Source: Chersky-840 sp963838775 (GTDB taxonomy: Bacteria; Actinomycetota; Acidimicrobiia; Acidimicrobiales; UBA8190). From it: a DNA stretch of 64,000 nucleotides. The DNA lies in the NCBI GenBank assembly GCA_963838775.1, contig CAWISP010000036.1, positions 1 through 64,000 of the forward strand. The letters are read 5' to 3'. Of this stretch, positions 54,657 to 63,998 are shown piece after piece. Within the stretch, counting starts at the first letter, position 1; each line of letters begins with the position of its first letter. The notes below the pieces were generated by a model that saw only the letters and a list, made by a program, of their open reading frames with translations, did not search any database and was not told the origin of the DNA. The position numbers and the translations under genes are program-made.

Positions 54657-55841
54657 TCAGCCCAGAGTCACATCAATGAATCGGGGGCGGTACACCGAAG
54701 CGTTCTCGACCGCCACACCCCTTGGCCCATAGCGCTCCTCATTGACGTCGTACGAGACCACCAGCGTGTTGGGTGCGGTCGTCAACTCGGGGTGTGCATG
54801 CGCGCCGTAACTGACGACGTTATAGCTGGATGGATACATCGACCGCTCGGGTGTGGAGTACAGAGTCTGCTGCGGACCGAATGGTCCTACAGGACTGCAC
54901 CCAAAAGCTCCCATCACACCGTTTTCCGTATACGACGGAATCGTGATCAGGGCGTAGGCGCTTCCTATCCTTGAGACACTGAAGTGCTGACCCACGTTGT
55001 TGCCGATCGGCACTGCTGTTGCCACATCAGCTGTCCATCCACTGCCATTGTAGTACTGCCAAGGCGTGGCGAGGCTGGTTCCCACCACACGAGCTGCATA
55101 CGCATTTCCGCCACTGGCTCCATAGATATAGGTGTAGCCACTGTCGGTCACAGCGAACTGTCCCCACCCGATGCTCGAGTTGTGTGGAAGTGGATCAACG
55201 GCTTGCAGCGTGAGGCTCGGAAGCTGGAAGTAGGCAATAAAGTCTCCCAACGGCGTCACAGTGAAGGACCCTAGCTTGAACCGCTTCTCCTGCATAATGA
55301 CCTGCAGCGTGTTTCCACTCACCACCATGGCGCCAGGCCAGAAGCCGTACTTGAATGCGTTACGTGGCACAGGGTTCACATAGGCACTTGGCTTTGCAAA
55401 ACGGTGATTGGAAGGTTGGGTGTAAAGGGTGCCGGTGAGTGCCCCATTCTGTTCGATCACAATTGAGTTGTGGATATACCGTGTTGACTTGAAATCGCGC
55501 AGCCCGTTCTTGATCTTTCCAAGAAAGGTATCGGAAAAGAACCACGCCTCTCGCCCGTCGGGGAGTGCAACCGATTCCGTGCCGTCACCGCCGGTCCAAG
55601 AGCTCCCGCTGCCAGCGTTGCCGTAATCCTGGAACAGGTTGTCCAGCGCCGTGTCGGGTGTCGCTGACACTTGCTGAGGCGAGGTATAAGCACATTCCCC
55701 TGAGGCAGCTGCCGAGGGGGTGTAAACAATAAGACTGAGGCCCGCAACAGACATGATGGGCCCAATGAATCCGACCCGGACGACTCGGCTCAACCGGAAC
55801 AACAACGATCGTCGCCACGGAGTGATGTCGGGATTGGACAT
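54657..55841 (-). CDS. Secreted DUF4185-like beta-propeller protein
   Basis: 394 residues with a long signal/anchor segment (FIGPIMSVAGLSLIVYTPSAAA). The body has propeller-like blocks: GGDGTESVALPDGREAWFFS with FSDTF, RYIHNSIVIEQ, WGQFAVTDSGYTYIYG, RVVGTSLATPWQYYNGSGW and AHPELTTAPNTLVVSYDVN. These resemble five-bladed glycosidase-like secreted proteins. The lipoprotein pseudogene at 38889-40176 appears to be of the same kind. It lies next to acyltransferase and recombinase debris. Confidence 0.65.
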   Translation of the reverse strand: MSNPDITPWRRSLLFRLSRVVRVGFIGPIMSVAGLSLIVYTPSAAASGECAYTSPQQVSATPDTALDNLFQDYGNAGSGSSWTGGDGTESVALPDGREAWFFSDTFLGKIKNGLRDFKSTRYIHNSIVIEQNGALTGTLYTQPSNHRFAKPSAYVNPVPRNAFKYGFWPGAMVVSGNTLQVIMQEKRFKLGSFTVTPLGDFIAYFQLPSLTLQAVDPLPHNSSIGWGQFAVTDSGYTYIYGASGGNAYAARVVGTSLATPWQYYNGSGWTADVATAVPIGNNVGQHFSVSRIGSAYALITIPSYTENGVMGAFGCSPVGPFGPQQTLYSTPERSMYPSSYNVVSYGAHAHPELTTAPNTLVVSYDVNEERYGPRGVAVENASVYRPRFIDVTLG

Positions 55842-56166
55842 CCTCCCCCTTCCCGAAACGCCCTCCTACCGCGCCGACGTAACGCCTGAATAGCGCCCTG
55901 GAGGCCCGAAAATACCTCGGTGTAGTCCAAGGTTCCATCGCCAAAAGTGACGAGCACTATTGACTGCCATCATGGCATGCAGGTATGTCATCTCGCACCC
56001 TGGGGCGTATCCATACAAATCGGCCGCGGATGCAAGGACCCCAAGGCAGAGCAGGGCTCGAAAGTCCCGTCGATGCTGGGTGCGGGCTCGCCGTCGGGTG
56101 ATTCTGCGCTTGGCGTAGCTTGAGGAAGCCGCCGAAGTGGCGCGGGGCGTCAGACTCGCCGACTCA

Positions 56167-56212
56167 AAGGGGGGCCTACATATAACTCGAAGGGGGGCCT
56201 ACATATATGAGA
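56167..56212 (+). repeat. Two tandem copies of a 23-bp unit
   Basis: AAGGGGGGCCTACATATA occurs at 56167-56184 and 56190-56207, a period of 23 bases. Possible protein-binding site or end of an element. Confidence 0.8.
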
Positions 56213-56369
56213 CACCGCGATTGCATGCTCCCAGAGTCCTTCAGAAACGGGCATCAGGAGATCTCCGATGAGGTCACGCGAGGCATGAGGCTGCTCGTCG
56301 AGCAGGGCGCTTGTTCCCTGGTGATCCGGTGGCCAGGGTGGGCACCGCCCTCCACCCGAACCTAGGCCA

Positions 56370-56435
56370 CTCTGAGGAGCACTTCCCCTCGCAGGAGAGC
56401 CGGTGTATTAGCGGGGTCGTACGCCTGTCCGACAC
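56370..56435 (+). repeat. 66-bp attachment-associated repeat, copy C
   Basis: Matches copies A and B over the whole length with a few changes (GTATTAGCGGGGTCGTACGC, then CTGTCCGACAC). Confidence 0.8.
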
Positions 56436-56484
56436 CGCGGCTCAGCAGGATTCAAGCCGCCAATGGCTCGTGGTTTGAGATCTT

Positions 56485-56504
56485 GCAAGTCGGTTCTCCG
56501 ACAC
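56485..56504 (+). other. Att-like core
   Basis: GCAAGTCGGTTCTCCGACAC. The first part corresponds to the T-loop side of tRNA-Leu (TCAAGTC), the last to its 3' end; the GGTT variant also occurs at 22442. Confidence 0.55.
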
Positions 56505-56643
56505 GAGCGGCCCGTCAGCCGGCCTTGACTGGCCCTTCCCCCAACGTGCTGAGAAAGCTGATGCAGCTTGCAGGAGCTGTGTGAGAGTCGCACCAGCAAG
56601 GAATTACGAAATCCGACCGGATCAAAGGATGTCTAAAGGCCGT

Positions 56644-57483
56644 CTACCCGGACACGCCTATCATCTTAAGAAAACTGCGGGCAGTAACGGGGCATCCCTG
56701 CGAGGCGCAGCCGTGCGAGTGTGGTGAACCCCAGGTATCAGCATTAAGCCAAAATCCCTGGACGTCATTCTTGACGCTCTCGTATTCCCGGTACATGTCA
56801 TTCGTTGAAGTCGGTATGCCACCTGCATCAGTGGCCAGCCCAGCGAGGATCGGTACATCAGGATTTGCTGCGCGAATGGCGGCTACCGCTTTCCTGACAA
56901 AAGCTCCATATTCCTTGGGATTTCTATCAAGCGTTTGTGCCTGGATCTCTACGACGCTCGCATACTTTGCAGCACCAACATCTTCCGCAATAATCGTTTT
57001 GGTACTCTTTCCGTAGGGAGCGTTTATGAATGTAATCCCATTCTCTGCGGCTAGCTGAGCTGCCAATTGTTCATACAGTATTTGTTGGGCCTGCTCCCAT
57101 GCCGGTGTATATTTCCACACTTCGTTATCAAAAATAACGGTGTCGCCCTCCGTCAGTTGATGACTTAAGACTGCCTTTTGAAATTTCGAATAATCTGTAA
57201 AAATCGGAACCTGACCAGGCTGGCATGGCGTGTAGTTGTCTGGAGTCAAAGGGGCCGTCGTCAACCCACAACCAATCCATTCATAGCTACCCACGCCGCC
57301 AAGAGATGCTAGGTCGTTACTTTTGATCATCCATAGCTGCCCGGCCATTAGGGTCGGTGGGACAGACCACTGGAGGGTGGATGCAGCAGCTGCGTCGGCG
57401 CTAATCAGGACTGAGGCCATGGTGACGGGGACGAGCAATACACCCAGGAGAAGACCCAGGTGCCGTCTCGACTTATGACTCAT
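56644..57483 (-). CDS. Secreted protein, possible glycosidase-like TIM barrel
   Basis: 279 residues. A Sec signal peptide (LGLLLGVLLVPVTMASVLIS, cleavage near AAA-ST) is followed by FDNEVWKYTPAWEQAQQILY, a helix, VVEIQAQTLDRNPKEYG, and IRAANPDVPILAGLATDAGG, a layout seen in secreted glycosidase-like barrels. Catalytic residues cannot be assigned. Its base composition is clearly lower in G+C than its neighbours, suggesting transfer. Confidence 0.6.
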   Translation of the reverse strand: MSHKSRRHLGLLLGVLLVPVTMASVLISADAAAASTLQWSVPPTLMAGQLWMIKSNDLASLGGVGSYEWIGCGLTTAPLTPDNYTPCQPGQVPIFTDYSKFQKAVLSHQLTEGDTVIFDNEVWKYTPAWEQAQQILYEQLAAQLAAENGITFINAPYGKSTKTIIAEDVGAAKYASVVEIQAQTLDRNPKEYGAFVRKAVAAIRAANPDVPILAGLATDAGGIPTSTNDMYREYESVKNDVQGFWLNADTWGSPHSHGCASQGCPVTARSFLKMIGVSG

Positions 57484-57878
57484 CTGGACCTCCCGCCTAG
57501 GCCGATGACGTCAGACGCTTATTCTTTATTGGTTTACTACTACAGCATGCCAGGTTGAACCCAAATAGTTCAAACCCGTTCCCGCCCGGTCCTCAACAAT
57601 AGCTCATGCCGAGTTGAACTCCCTGGCCCAGCCCTTCCAATGCCGCTACGATCACGTCGTGGTCGTTCGCAGTCGGTTCAGGCCCTGGCGCCGGTTCCGG
57701 GCCGCTGTTTCGCCCTTCTGGGTGGTCATTCCTGCCTTCGCCTACCTCCAAGCGGGAGGGTGCCGTTGAACACCGAGACCGTGGCGATGCTATCAATTGT
57801 CAGCACACATCGGCGAGAAAAGAATCAATCGGCGTGGGTCTCATCCGGCATCATCGGGGACGTCGCGCACTCGGCCAG
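57484..57878. other. Intergenic region, no gene seen
   Basis: About 395 bases between two minus-strand genes. The first part next to 57484 is A+T rich and probably holds the promoter of the secreted protein gene. No repeat or core found. Confidence 0.4.
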
Positions 57879-60239
57879 TCAGGGTCCTGACGCCGCTCGA
57901 CGGCGCCGGAGGACGGACAAAACTAAGCCGATACAGAGGAGCAATCCGCTGCTTGCAGCTAGGATGATGCCGACGGAGAATGCCGTCGGCCAGTACGTGA
58001 CCTCGATGGTGTCGCGGCCAGCCGGAATGCGGGCTTGGAGCATCGTTCCGGAGAACCGACCGAGGTGAAGAGGTCTGCCATCGACGGTCCCACGCCAACC
58101 CGGGACGTCGGTCAGCCGCAGCCGCAGTACCTCCGGCCTCGACGTGCGGACCACGAGCTTCCACGACGCTGGGTCGGGGTGGGAGACTGGAACCGGAGTA
58201 CCCAACGCGTTGCGCGCAGGGAAAGTCCCGTTCGGTCTAAGCGGGGTGAGGGTAGCAGCAGCAGCATCAGGAATTCGGTAGAGCTGTTCGTCGCCTACCG
58301 TTCTATCGAAGACTGCCCCTTGGGGGCCTGGAGACCCGTTGGGTTCGAGGACGAAGGCGACGCCATCTTGTCGGGCCGCGGCAACGGTTGTGATCGCGGG
58401 GCCAAAACGATCAGCCGACGCATTCCGGAAGGCGGGTGGAGGCGGGCCGGGGAAATACGCTTCCGGGATCATGGCGTCATAGACATCTAGCTCGTGGACC
58501 GCAAAGACGCCGTTAACGTCTGGCAGAACCCCCAGGTTGGGGAAGCCGTAAGCGGCGTTGTTAGGTAGTCCAAAACCGACGATCGACGATCCGACGGCGC
58601 GTTGGAGCGCCACCACGCCCGGACTCGGCGCCAGGAACTGCGAGCTGGACGATAACAACGGCGCCCCGGCGGCAACGAGGAATGCCGTCTCGCATAGCAA
58701 CAGCAGTGCGCCAGCCCATCGGCCAACATCGCGCCCGAGCCATCCTGCTGGAGCCCGTTGCCCGTGGGTGTGGCGTTGCACGATTATCAGGACTCCCACC
58801 ACCACCAGACCAAGCGCGGTTTGAATCGCGGGCCAGAGAAAGCTCTGGGCCCGAACCGAAGCGTCGCTAGGGGGGAGATGGCCTCGGCCGAGCGTCCAAA
58901 GGGCGACGAGCAGCAATCCGGCGACGGCGAAGCTGGTACCCAGCCAGAACCACAGTGTCGATTTGGAGTGAGAGCCGACAAGGACATCCATCCCCACACC
59001 GGCCAGAACGGCGACGGCAAACGCCATCGGCATGAGCGCCAGGCTCCAGTTGATATTTCCAACATCTGGTAGGGACCTCATGACTGACGCTATGGATGGA
59101 ACAAAGACGATTGCGACCATGACCACTGCGACCGCTCCGAGAGCAAGGACCTCGGGATGCCGCCTACGAAGCGCCGCCGCCGTCACAGCTAGGACCAGGG
59201 CGATCACACCCACATAGGCAGCGGTGAATTGGTAAGGAAAGGGGGTCAACAACCGACTTCCCGCCACCGGCAGACCATCAAATCCTTGAAAGACCAGGTG
59301 GGTGAGGTAATGCGGGGAAAGCGTGTCCAAACCCCCAACCACATTCCGTCTGGAGCTTGCGGCAAGCTGGAGGCCGGGGAATGCGAGCGGCGCGGCGAGG
59401 GCCGCTCCGGCGATCGAGGCCACCACTAGGTCGGCGATCGGGCGGAGGATGGGCCGAGAGTCCGCGTGTCGCGGTATTCGCATGGCCAACAGGACGCCAA
59501 GGAACACGACGAGCGCCAGGCCGAGCAAGGCCACGCCTTCGGGATACCCGGCATAGACCATGCACGCGACGACGACAGCGAAGAATGCGATGTCGCGTGC
59601 CCGGTGCCGGCCGCGTAAGACAAGCAGGGCGGCGGCGAACAACCATCCCGCCCAGGACATCACCGATGACTGTGGCCAGCCCAGCCATCCGATGACTGGA
59701 CCACTAAGTTCGAATACCGTGGCTGCCATGACACAGCCGAGTCGTCCCAATCGAAGCACCCGACCGAGCACGTACATGCCCGTTCCAGAGATCACCAGGG
59801 TGGTTACAACCTGGACGGTGTAGGCGAGACGGACTGGGAACAGGTACCCGAGCATCGCCGGCACGCTGAAGGGGGCGGAGGCCCAGTTGAATGCCAACGG
59901 CAAACCGAACGCACTGTAGGGGTTCCAAAGTGGGAGCTGCCCGTGGTGCACTTGGGTCCACGCCAGCGTCGACCAAGGGATGAACTGCTGGATCTGATCA
60001 AAGAGCGTGGGGTTGTGGATGACGATATCGGCCTGCGTCGTCGTAAGTCCGTTGTGTGACAGCAGGTCGAACGGACCGAGCGACGCACCATGGACCAAGG
60101 GGGGCAAGATGACGGCGAAGGCGGCGGCAACCACCCAGAGCACACCCAGGGTATCGGGCACCCAGGAGCGCAGACGCGCTCTGCGAGTAGGACGTAGGGG
60201 TTGTGTTGAGCCAGGATCGCCGACCGTCATAGTTCCCAT
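57879..60239 (-). CDS. YfhO-family membrane protein
   Basis: 786 residues from ATG 60239. The N terminus PFDLLSHNGLTTTQADIVIH, then DQIQQFIPWSTLAWTQVHHG and QLPLWNPYSAFGLPLAFNW, is the characteristic YfhO/GT-C extracytoplasmic loop. About 12-13 membrane helices follow, and a C-terminal extracellular beta domain (LRLTDVPGWRGTVDGRPL) with a last helix. YfhO proteins glycosylate teichoic acids or other surface polymers in Firmicutes; the actinobacterial substrate is unknown. Part of a cluster with the two genes upstream. Confidence 0.88.
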   Translation of the reverse strand: MGTMTVGDPGSTQPLRPTRRARLRSWVPDTLGVLWVVAAAFAVILPPLVHGASLGPFDLLSHNGLTTTQADIVIHNPTLFDQIQQFIPWSTLAWTQVHHGQLPLWNPYSAFGLPLAFNWASAPFSVPAMLGYLFPVRLAYTVQVVTTLVISGTGMYVLGRVLRLGRLGCVMAATVFELSGPVIGWLGWPQSSVMSWAGWLFAAALLVLRGRHRARDIAFFAVVVACMVYAGYPEGVALLGLALVVFLGVLLAMRIPRHADSRPILRPIADLVVASIAGAALAAPLAFPGLQLAASSRRNVVGGLDTLSPHYLTHLVFQGFDGLPVAGSRLLTPFPYQFTAAYVGVIALVLAVTAAALRRRHPEVLALGAVAVVMVAIVFVPSIASVMRSLPDVGNINWSLALMPMAFAVAVLAGVGMDVLVGSHSKSTLWFWLGTSFAVAGLLLVALWTLGRGHLPPSDASVRAQSFLWPAIQTALGLVVVGVLIIVQRHTHGQRAPAGWLGRDVGRWAGALLLLCETAFLVAAGAPLLSSSSQFLAPSPGVVALQRAVGSSIVGFGLPNNAAYGFPNLGVLPDVNGVFAVHELDVYDAMIPEAYFPGPPPPAFRNASADRFGPAITTVAAARQDGVAFVLEPNGSPGPQGAVFDRTVGDEQLYRIPDAAAATLTPLRPNGTFPARNALGTPVPVSHPDPASWKLVVRTSRPEVLRLRLTDVPGWRGTVDGRPLHLGRFSGTMLQARIPAGRDTIEVTYWPTAFSVGIILAASSGLLLCIGLVLSVLRRRRAASGP

Positions 60240-60455
60240 CTATTCAGTGCTGGACCTCGGCCATCCAGCTGGCCAACGATCTTTGCGTCGACACCAGCGT
60301 CGAGCGCCGCCCGATACTTCGCCAACCAGGAGTCACAGTCGCCGACCTTGCGGTGAGCTGCCCATGCCCGTGCTTCGTCAGCGTCGTCGACTCTGCCGCC
60401 CATGGCTGGAGCCTTGCAGGTCTCGTCGAGGTGCGCCTCGTCAAAACGCAGTGAA
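60240..60455 (-). pseudogene. Serine recombinase coiled-coil fragment
   Basis: HLDETCKAP...ARAWAAHRKVGDCDSWLAKYRAAL and DAGVDAKIVGQL align with the coiled coil of the island 1 recombinase (RRKLADCDTRLASYRKTLEN, GADPTVVAAW). It is wedged between two membrane-protein genes and has no catalytic part. Confidence 0.7.
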
Positions 60456-60456
60456 A

Positions 60457-62685
60457 TCACTGGCGGGCAGCGTCCAAGCGGTGACGTAGCGCGTCACACG
60501 TAGGTGTGGGTGTCGGGAGACGCTCGAGCGTTCCTGTGAAGGCACGAGCCGTGGGTCCCACGATCGTGTCGATCCCGAACGTGACGTGCACGGGCGTGCG
60601 AATGTACCCACTGGCATATCCGCTCGTCGAAACGGGCACCCCATTCATGGTGACGACCTCGGTTGCGGTGTTGGCATCGAGCACGACGTCGACCACGTAG
60701 GAGCGGCCTGGAGTCACCTGGACGGTTGGCCCTTCCATCCAGGTCTTGAACGGCGCTTGAAAGAGGTATGCAAACCTCACCTCATCGGGCCCGACCGAAC
60801 GCACCGCCACGAAATCACCCGCGCCGGGCTTGCCGGTCACGACGAGCGGTCGGTAGATCCTAGAAGCACCGGCGAGAGCTCCGAAGGTGACACTGAGCCG
60901 GTAGTGCCCGTCGGCTGCCGATTGCTCAACGGCGGCCCAGCTGGCGCCATTGGACTGATAGAGCGCTGCGCAATTTCTGAGGATGACGAGAGACCCCGCC
61001 GGTTCGATCCGCGGCAGGCTTTGTACGATTGTCACGCCTTGCACTTGATTTCCGAACAACCGCTGATCGATTCGTTCCTGAAGGCCGACAAATTGCGCGC
61101 GGGCCGAGGTCTCGGGGCCCCACTGATTGAGTTCGCGCTGATAGAGGATCGTCAGTGCCAAGTTGGTAACCACGCCGAAGACGGCGAGCGCACAGCCCCC
61201 GACCATGATCGTGCGCCGCGCCCAACGCGCCATATACTGCACGCGTTCAACCACTACGACGAGCCCGGCAAGACCCGCCAGGACGAGAAGGGGCATCCAG
61301 TCCGCGAGATACCGGTCAGCAATATAGGCAATTTCGAGAGAGCCGAAGGTCCCGACGGCCGCGCCCACTATCGGCACGCGCAGGACGGCCAGACTCCCCA
61401 ACACGCGCCGAGGTCCGTGCCGGCGCCGACGAGCCGGGCGAAACACCGACCAGAGCCCTACCGCTCCCGCAGCCACAAACACCGGCATCGTCGATGTGAC
61501 GCTCGACGCCGGGGTGCGGAACTCATACACCACGTGGCCGATAACGGTGGCGGGTGGAGGGAACGCGACGAACGGGAACAGTCGACTCGTGCGCAGCGCA
61601 TCGGGACGCAGGTACTGCAAGAGCGCGCTCGGTACGAACTTCAGGCCCAGCAAGCTGCCGCCGTTGGCCGCCAGTGCGGTGCGAACTGGACTGTAGCGTG
61701 TCGCGAACTGCGCGGACCACGGAATGCTGTACAGAGTCCCAAACTTCACATAATTCACCCAGGCATAGGCGCCGAGCGCTACCAAAGCGGCACATGCCAG
61801 GGCGACGGTTCGGGTGGGTGTGGTCGTGACATCAGGTATGCCAATCCACGCGAGGCGCCCAGAATCCTGGGACGCTGCGTCGTCGGGTGTGGATGCCGAT
61901 GTGACAGACACGCGTTGCAGCACGCCTCGACGCCAAAGCGACACCGCACCGTGGAGAAACGCCAGAACGCCAAGGGCGGCGACAGGACCTAGACCCACCG
62001 ATCCACGTGTGAGCAGGTCGAACGTGGCCAAGGTTCCGGCAATCACGATGCCACGCGTCGAGGGATGGACAAGGAAGCCGACGAGGGCGTCGAATGCCGC
62101 GATCGCCAGGGCGGCACCCCAGACTTCGGCTTCGTGGTACACGATTGGCACACTCGCCAAGAACACGAAAACGGAACCAATCCCAACGAGGGCGATCGAG
62201 AAAGCGACAAGGCCTATCTCTTTCACCGACACGGGCGCGGACGAGACGAGGTTGCGTACCTTCCAACCGAGCCGGCCTGTGCAGACCAAGGCCACGAGCA
62301 TGGCGAGGAGCATCGACAGCTGTGTCAGACGTCCGTCGAGGCTTGAGGTGAGGAGCAAAATTGGCATTCGGATCAGCGCAGGGAAGGGCCCGTAGTACAG
62401 ATAGGTATGGCCTTTGACGACGAATCCCTCCACCCCGACGACACCTGGCGGCACATTCCAGTGGCCGTGCAACAGCGCCCTCGCCTGGACATCATAGAAA
62501 TTCGTGAAGAATCCGCTCTGGAGAAAGTTCCAGCTACCCAGATTGATCATCCACGACAGAATTGACATCGCCACCGCGATGCCAATTACGCAAGCGATGC
62601 TAAACCGGCGCCGGGACTGGAGATGTCCGTCGTCTGTGGGCCGGAACGTCGATGCCCGTAGCGATTCCTTCTCATTCGTTATCAA
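60457..62685 (-). CDS. Large polytopic membrane protein, GT-C-like
   Basis: 742 residues starting at TTG 62685 that overlaps the stop of the acyltransferase gene. At least ten membrane helices; the first extracytoplasmic loop holds FYDVQARALLHGHWNVPPG and HTYLYYGPFPAL, the pattern of actinobacterial GT-C-like proteins (acidic residue then W-PPG). The C-terminal third is soluble and beta-rich (PLVVTGKPGAGDFVAV, TWMEGPTVQVTPGRSYVVDV), possibly carbohydrate-binding. Likely co-transcribed with the acyltransferase. Confidence 0.7.
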   Translation of the reverse strand: MITNEKESLRASTFRPTDDGHLQSRRRFSIACVIGIAVAMSILSWMINLGSWNFLQSGFFTNFYDVQARALLHGHWNVPPGVVGVEGFVVKGHTYLYYGPFPALIRMPILLLTSSLDGRLTQLSMLLAMLVALVCTGRLGWKVRNLVSSAPVSVKEIGLVAFSIALVGIGSVFVFLASVPIVYHEAEVWGAALAIAAFDALVGFLVHPSTRGIVIAGTLATFDLLTRGSVGLGPVAALGVLAFLHGAVSLWRRGVLQRVSVTSASTPDDAASQDSGRLAWIGIPDVTTTPTRTVALACAALVALGAYAWVNYVKFGTLYSIPWSAQFATRYSPVRTALAANGGSLLGLKFVPSALLQYLRPDALRTSRLFPFVAFPPPATVIGHVVYEFRTPASSVTSTMPVFVAAGAVGLWSVFRPARRRRHGPRRVLGSLAVLRVPIVGAAVGTFGSLEIAYIADRYLADWMPLLVLAGLAGLVVVVERVQYMARWARRTIMVGGCALAVFGVVTNLALTILYQRELNQWGPETSARAQFVGLQERIDQRLFGNQVQGVTIVQSLPRIEPAGSLVILRNCAALYQSNGASWAAVEQSAADGHYRLSVTFGALAGASRIYRPLVVTGKPGAGDFVAVRSVGPDEVRFAYLFQAPFKTWMEGPTVQVTPGRSYVVDVVLDANTATEVVTMNGVPVSTSGYASGYIRTPVHVTFGIDTIVGPTARAFTGTLERLPTPTPTCDALRHRLDAARQ

Positions 62686-63998
62686 GGACGCGCCCGCTCT
62701 TCTGCGCGCCTCATTTCGCTTGCATCCGCTCTCCGCTTAGCGCCGAGGTCAGGGTTACTCGTGATCGGCACAGAGGATCCGCGAGTGGACCCGATCAGCG
62801 GGGGAGTCTCTGTTGCCGTCGGAGTTCGATAGAGAAAGTCCTTGTAGTGAAGCTGTTTGAGTTTTAGAGCGTGTCTTTCGACGAGCCACCAGCTCGCAAT
62901 CGCGAGAGGAGCGGTGCCTATTATTCCAAAGAACATGTAGGCGAAATATCCCCAACGCTGGACGTTCCACGTCGCAAGCAACTGCTGAACGGGAAACGCA
63001 TACACATAGATGCCGTATGAGTAGTCATTTCGTGCTCCGATGGTCGTAAAGGGCAGATGAGCGCCCAGCCATAGCACCGGGTAGACGAGGGCAATTCCAA
63101 ATACAGCTGTACTTGTTAGCGTATAAGCAGGGATCGCGGCGCCGATTGGCAAGGCCAGGCTAACTGCGAATAGAGCGGTACAACTTGCCGCGAGCATTCC
63201 GGAGTCGGGCACTGAATCGCGGTAGAGGTAGAGGAGCGCACCAGTGAGGAAAAGTGGGACGAAGGTCAACACATTCATGACATCCCAATTGTCAAACACG
63301 CTGAAGTGGCTGTTAAGGCCGGGGACGCTCGTGATCAGAAGCTCCGCAAGCCACGCCACGGCAGCAAGCACAAGGACTAAGACGCGACGGCGAAGGAGGC
63401 CCATGAGTGCTAACAGTCCGAGAAGGAGGTAACACAGGGACTCGTAAAAGAGCGTCCACAGTGATCCGTTCCATATCAACGGTGTCGGGAGTCCAGCCGG
63501 TGTGCCGGAAATTTGAGGCTGACTGACCCGGAGCCATCCGTTATGGATAAGATAGGAAAACGGGCCATCCTGAGCGCTTGCGTAGCAGGAGAGGCCGCAG
63601 TGGGAACCCAGCCGGTGACTACTGTGAAACCACGCGATTGGCCCGAAAACAGCGGCCGTGACGATGAGGCAGGCCCAGAAGGCAGGGACGATTCGCAGAA
63701 ACCGCTGCCAGAGATACCGGCCGACTCGGTTGCGGGTTGCACTACCAGCAATGAGATACCCACTGATTCCGAAGAATCCGTAGACGGCGAGCGTGCCGAG
63801 TGTTGTCTTGTTGAGAATGTCCTCGCTTCCGAAGCCGCCAAGCGTGATGGCATGTGAGACAATCACCAATAGAGCCAAAACGAGCCTGATGAAGTTGAGG
63901 CTGTTGCGTCGCACCGAAAACGCATCCGCAAAGGTCTTGTGCCGCGGTTGAGTCGTTCCGCCCTGGGTATTCGCGTCTATTCGTTTCACAGATTCCAC
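62682..63998 (-). CDS. Acyltransferase 3 (OafA/YrhL-like), start at window edge
   Basis: 438 residues from GTG 63998, close to the right edge; the true start may lie beyond it. The acyltransferase-3 pattern is clear: NFIRLVLALLVIVSHAITLG with the conserved His, FFGISGYLIAGSATRN, RFLRIVPAFWACLI, and WNGSLWTLFYESLCYLLLG with the conserved Glu, then about ten helices. It should acetylate or acylate a surface sugar. The soluble C terminus is unrelated. The stop overlaps the next gene start, so they form an operon. Confidence 0.88.
   Translation of the reverse strand: MESVKRIDANTQGGTTQPRHKTFADAFSVRRNSLNFIRLVLALLVIVSHAITLGGFGSEDILNKTTLGTLAVYGFFGISGYLIAGSATRNRVGRYLWQRFLRIVPAFWACLIVTAAVFGPIAWFHSSHRLGSHCGLSCYASAQDGPFSYLIHNGWLRVSQPQISGTPAGLPTPLIWNGSLWTLFYESLCYLLLGLLALMGLLRRRVLVLVLAAVAWLAELLITSVPGLNSHFSVFDNWDVMNVLTFVPLFLTGALLYLYRDSVPDSGMLAASCTALFAVSLALPIGAAIPAYTLTSTAVFGIALVYPVLWLGAHLPFTTIGARNDYSYGIYVYAFPVQQLLATWNVQRWGYFAYMFFGIIGTAPLAIASWWLVERHALKLKQLHYKDFLYRTPTATETPPLIGSTRGSSVPITSNPDLGAKRRADASEMRRAEERARP

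Larger units (their letters stand above)
55842..56643. other. Junction region with repeats, no gene
   Basis: Holds a 23-bp tandem repeat (56167-56212), 66-bp repeat copy C (56370-56435) and a further att-like core (56485-56504). Open frames here are short and not family-like. Confidence 0.5.
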
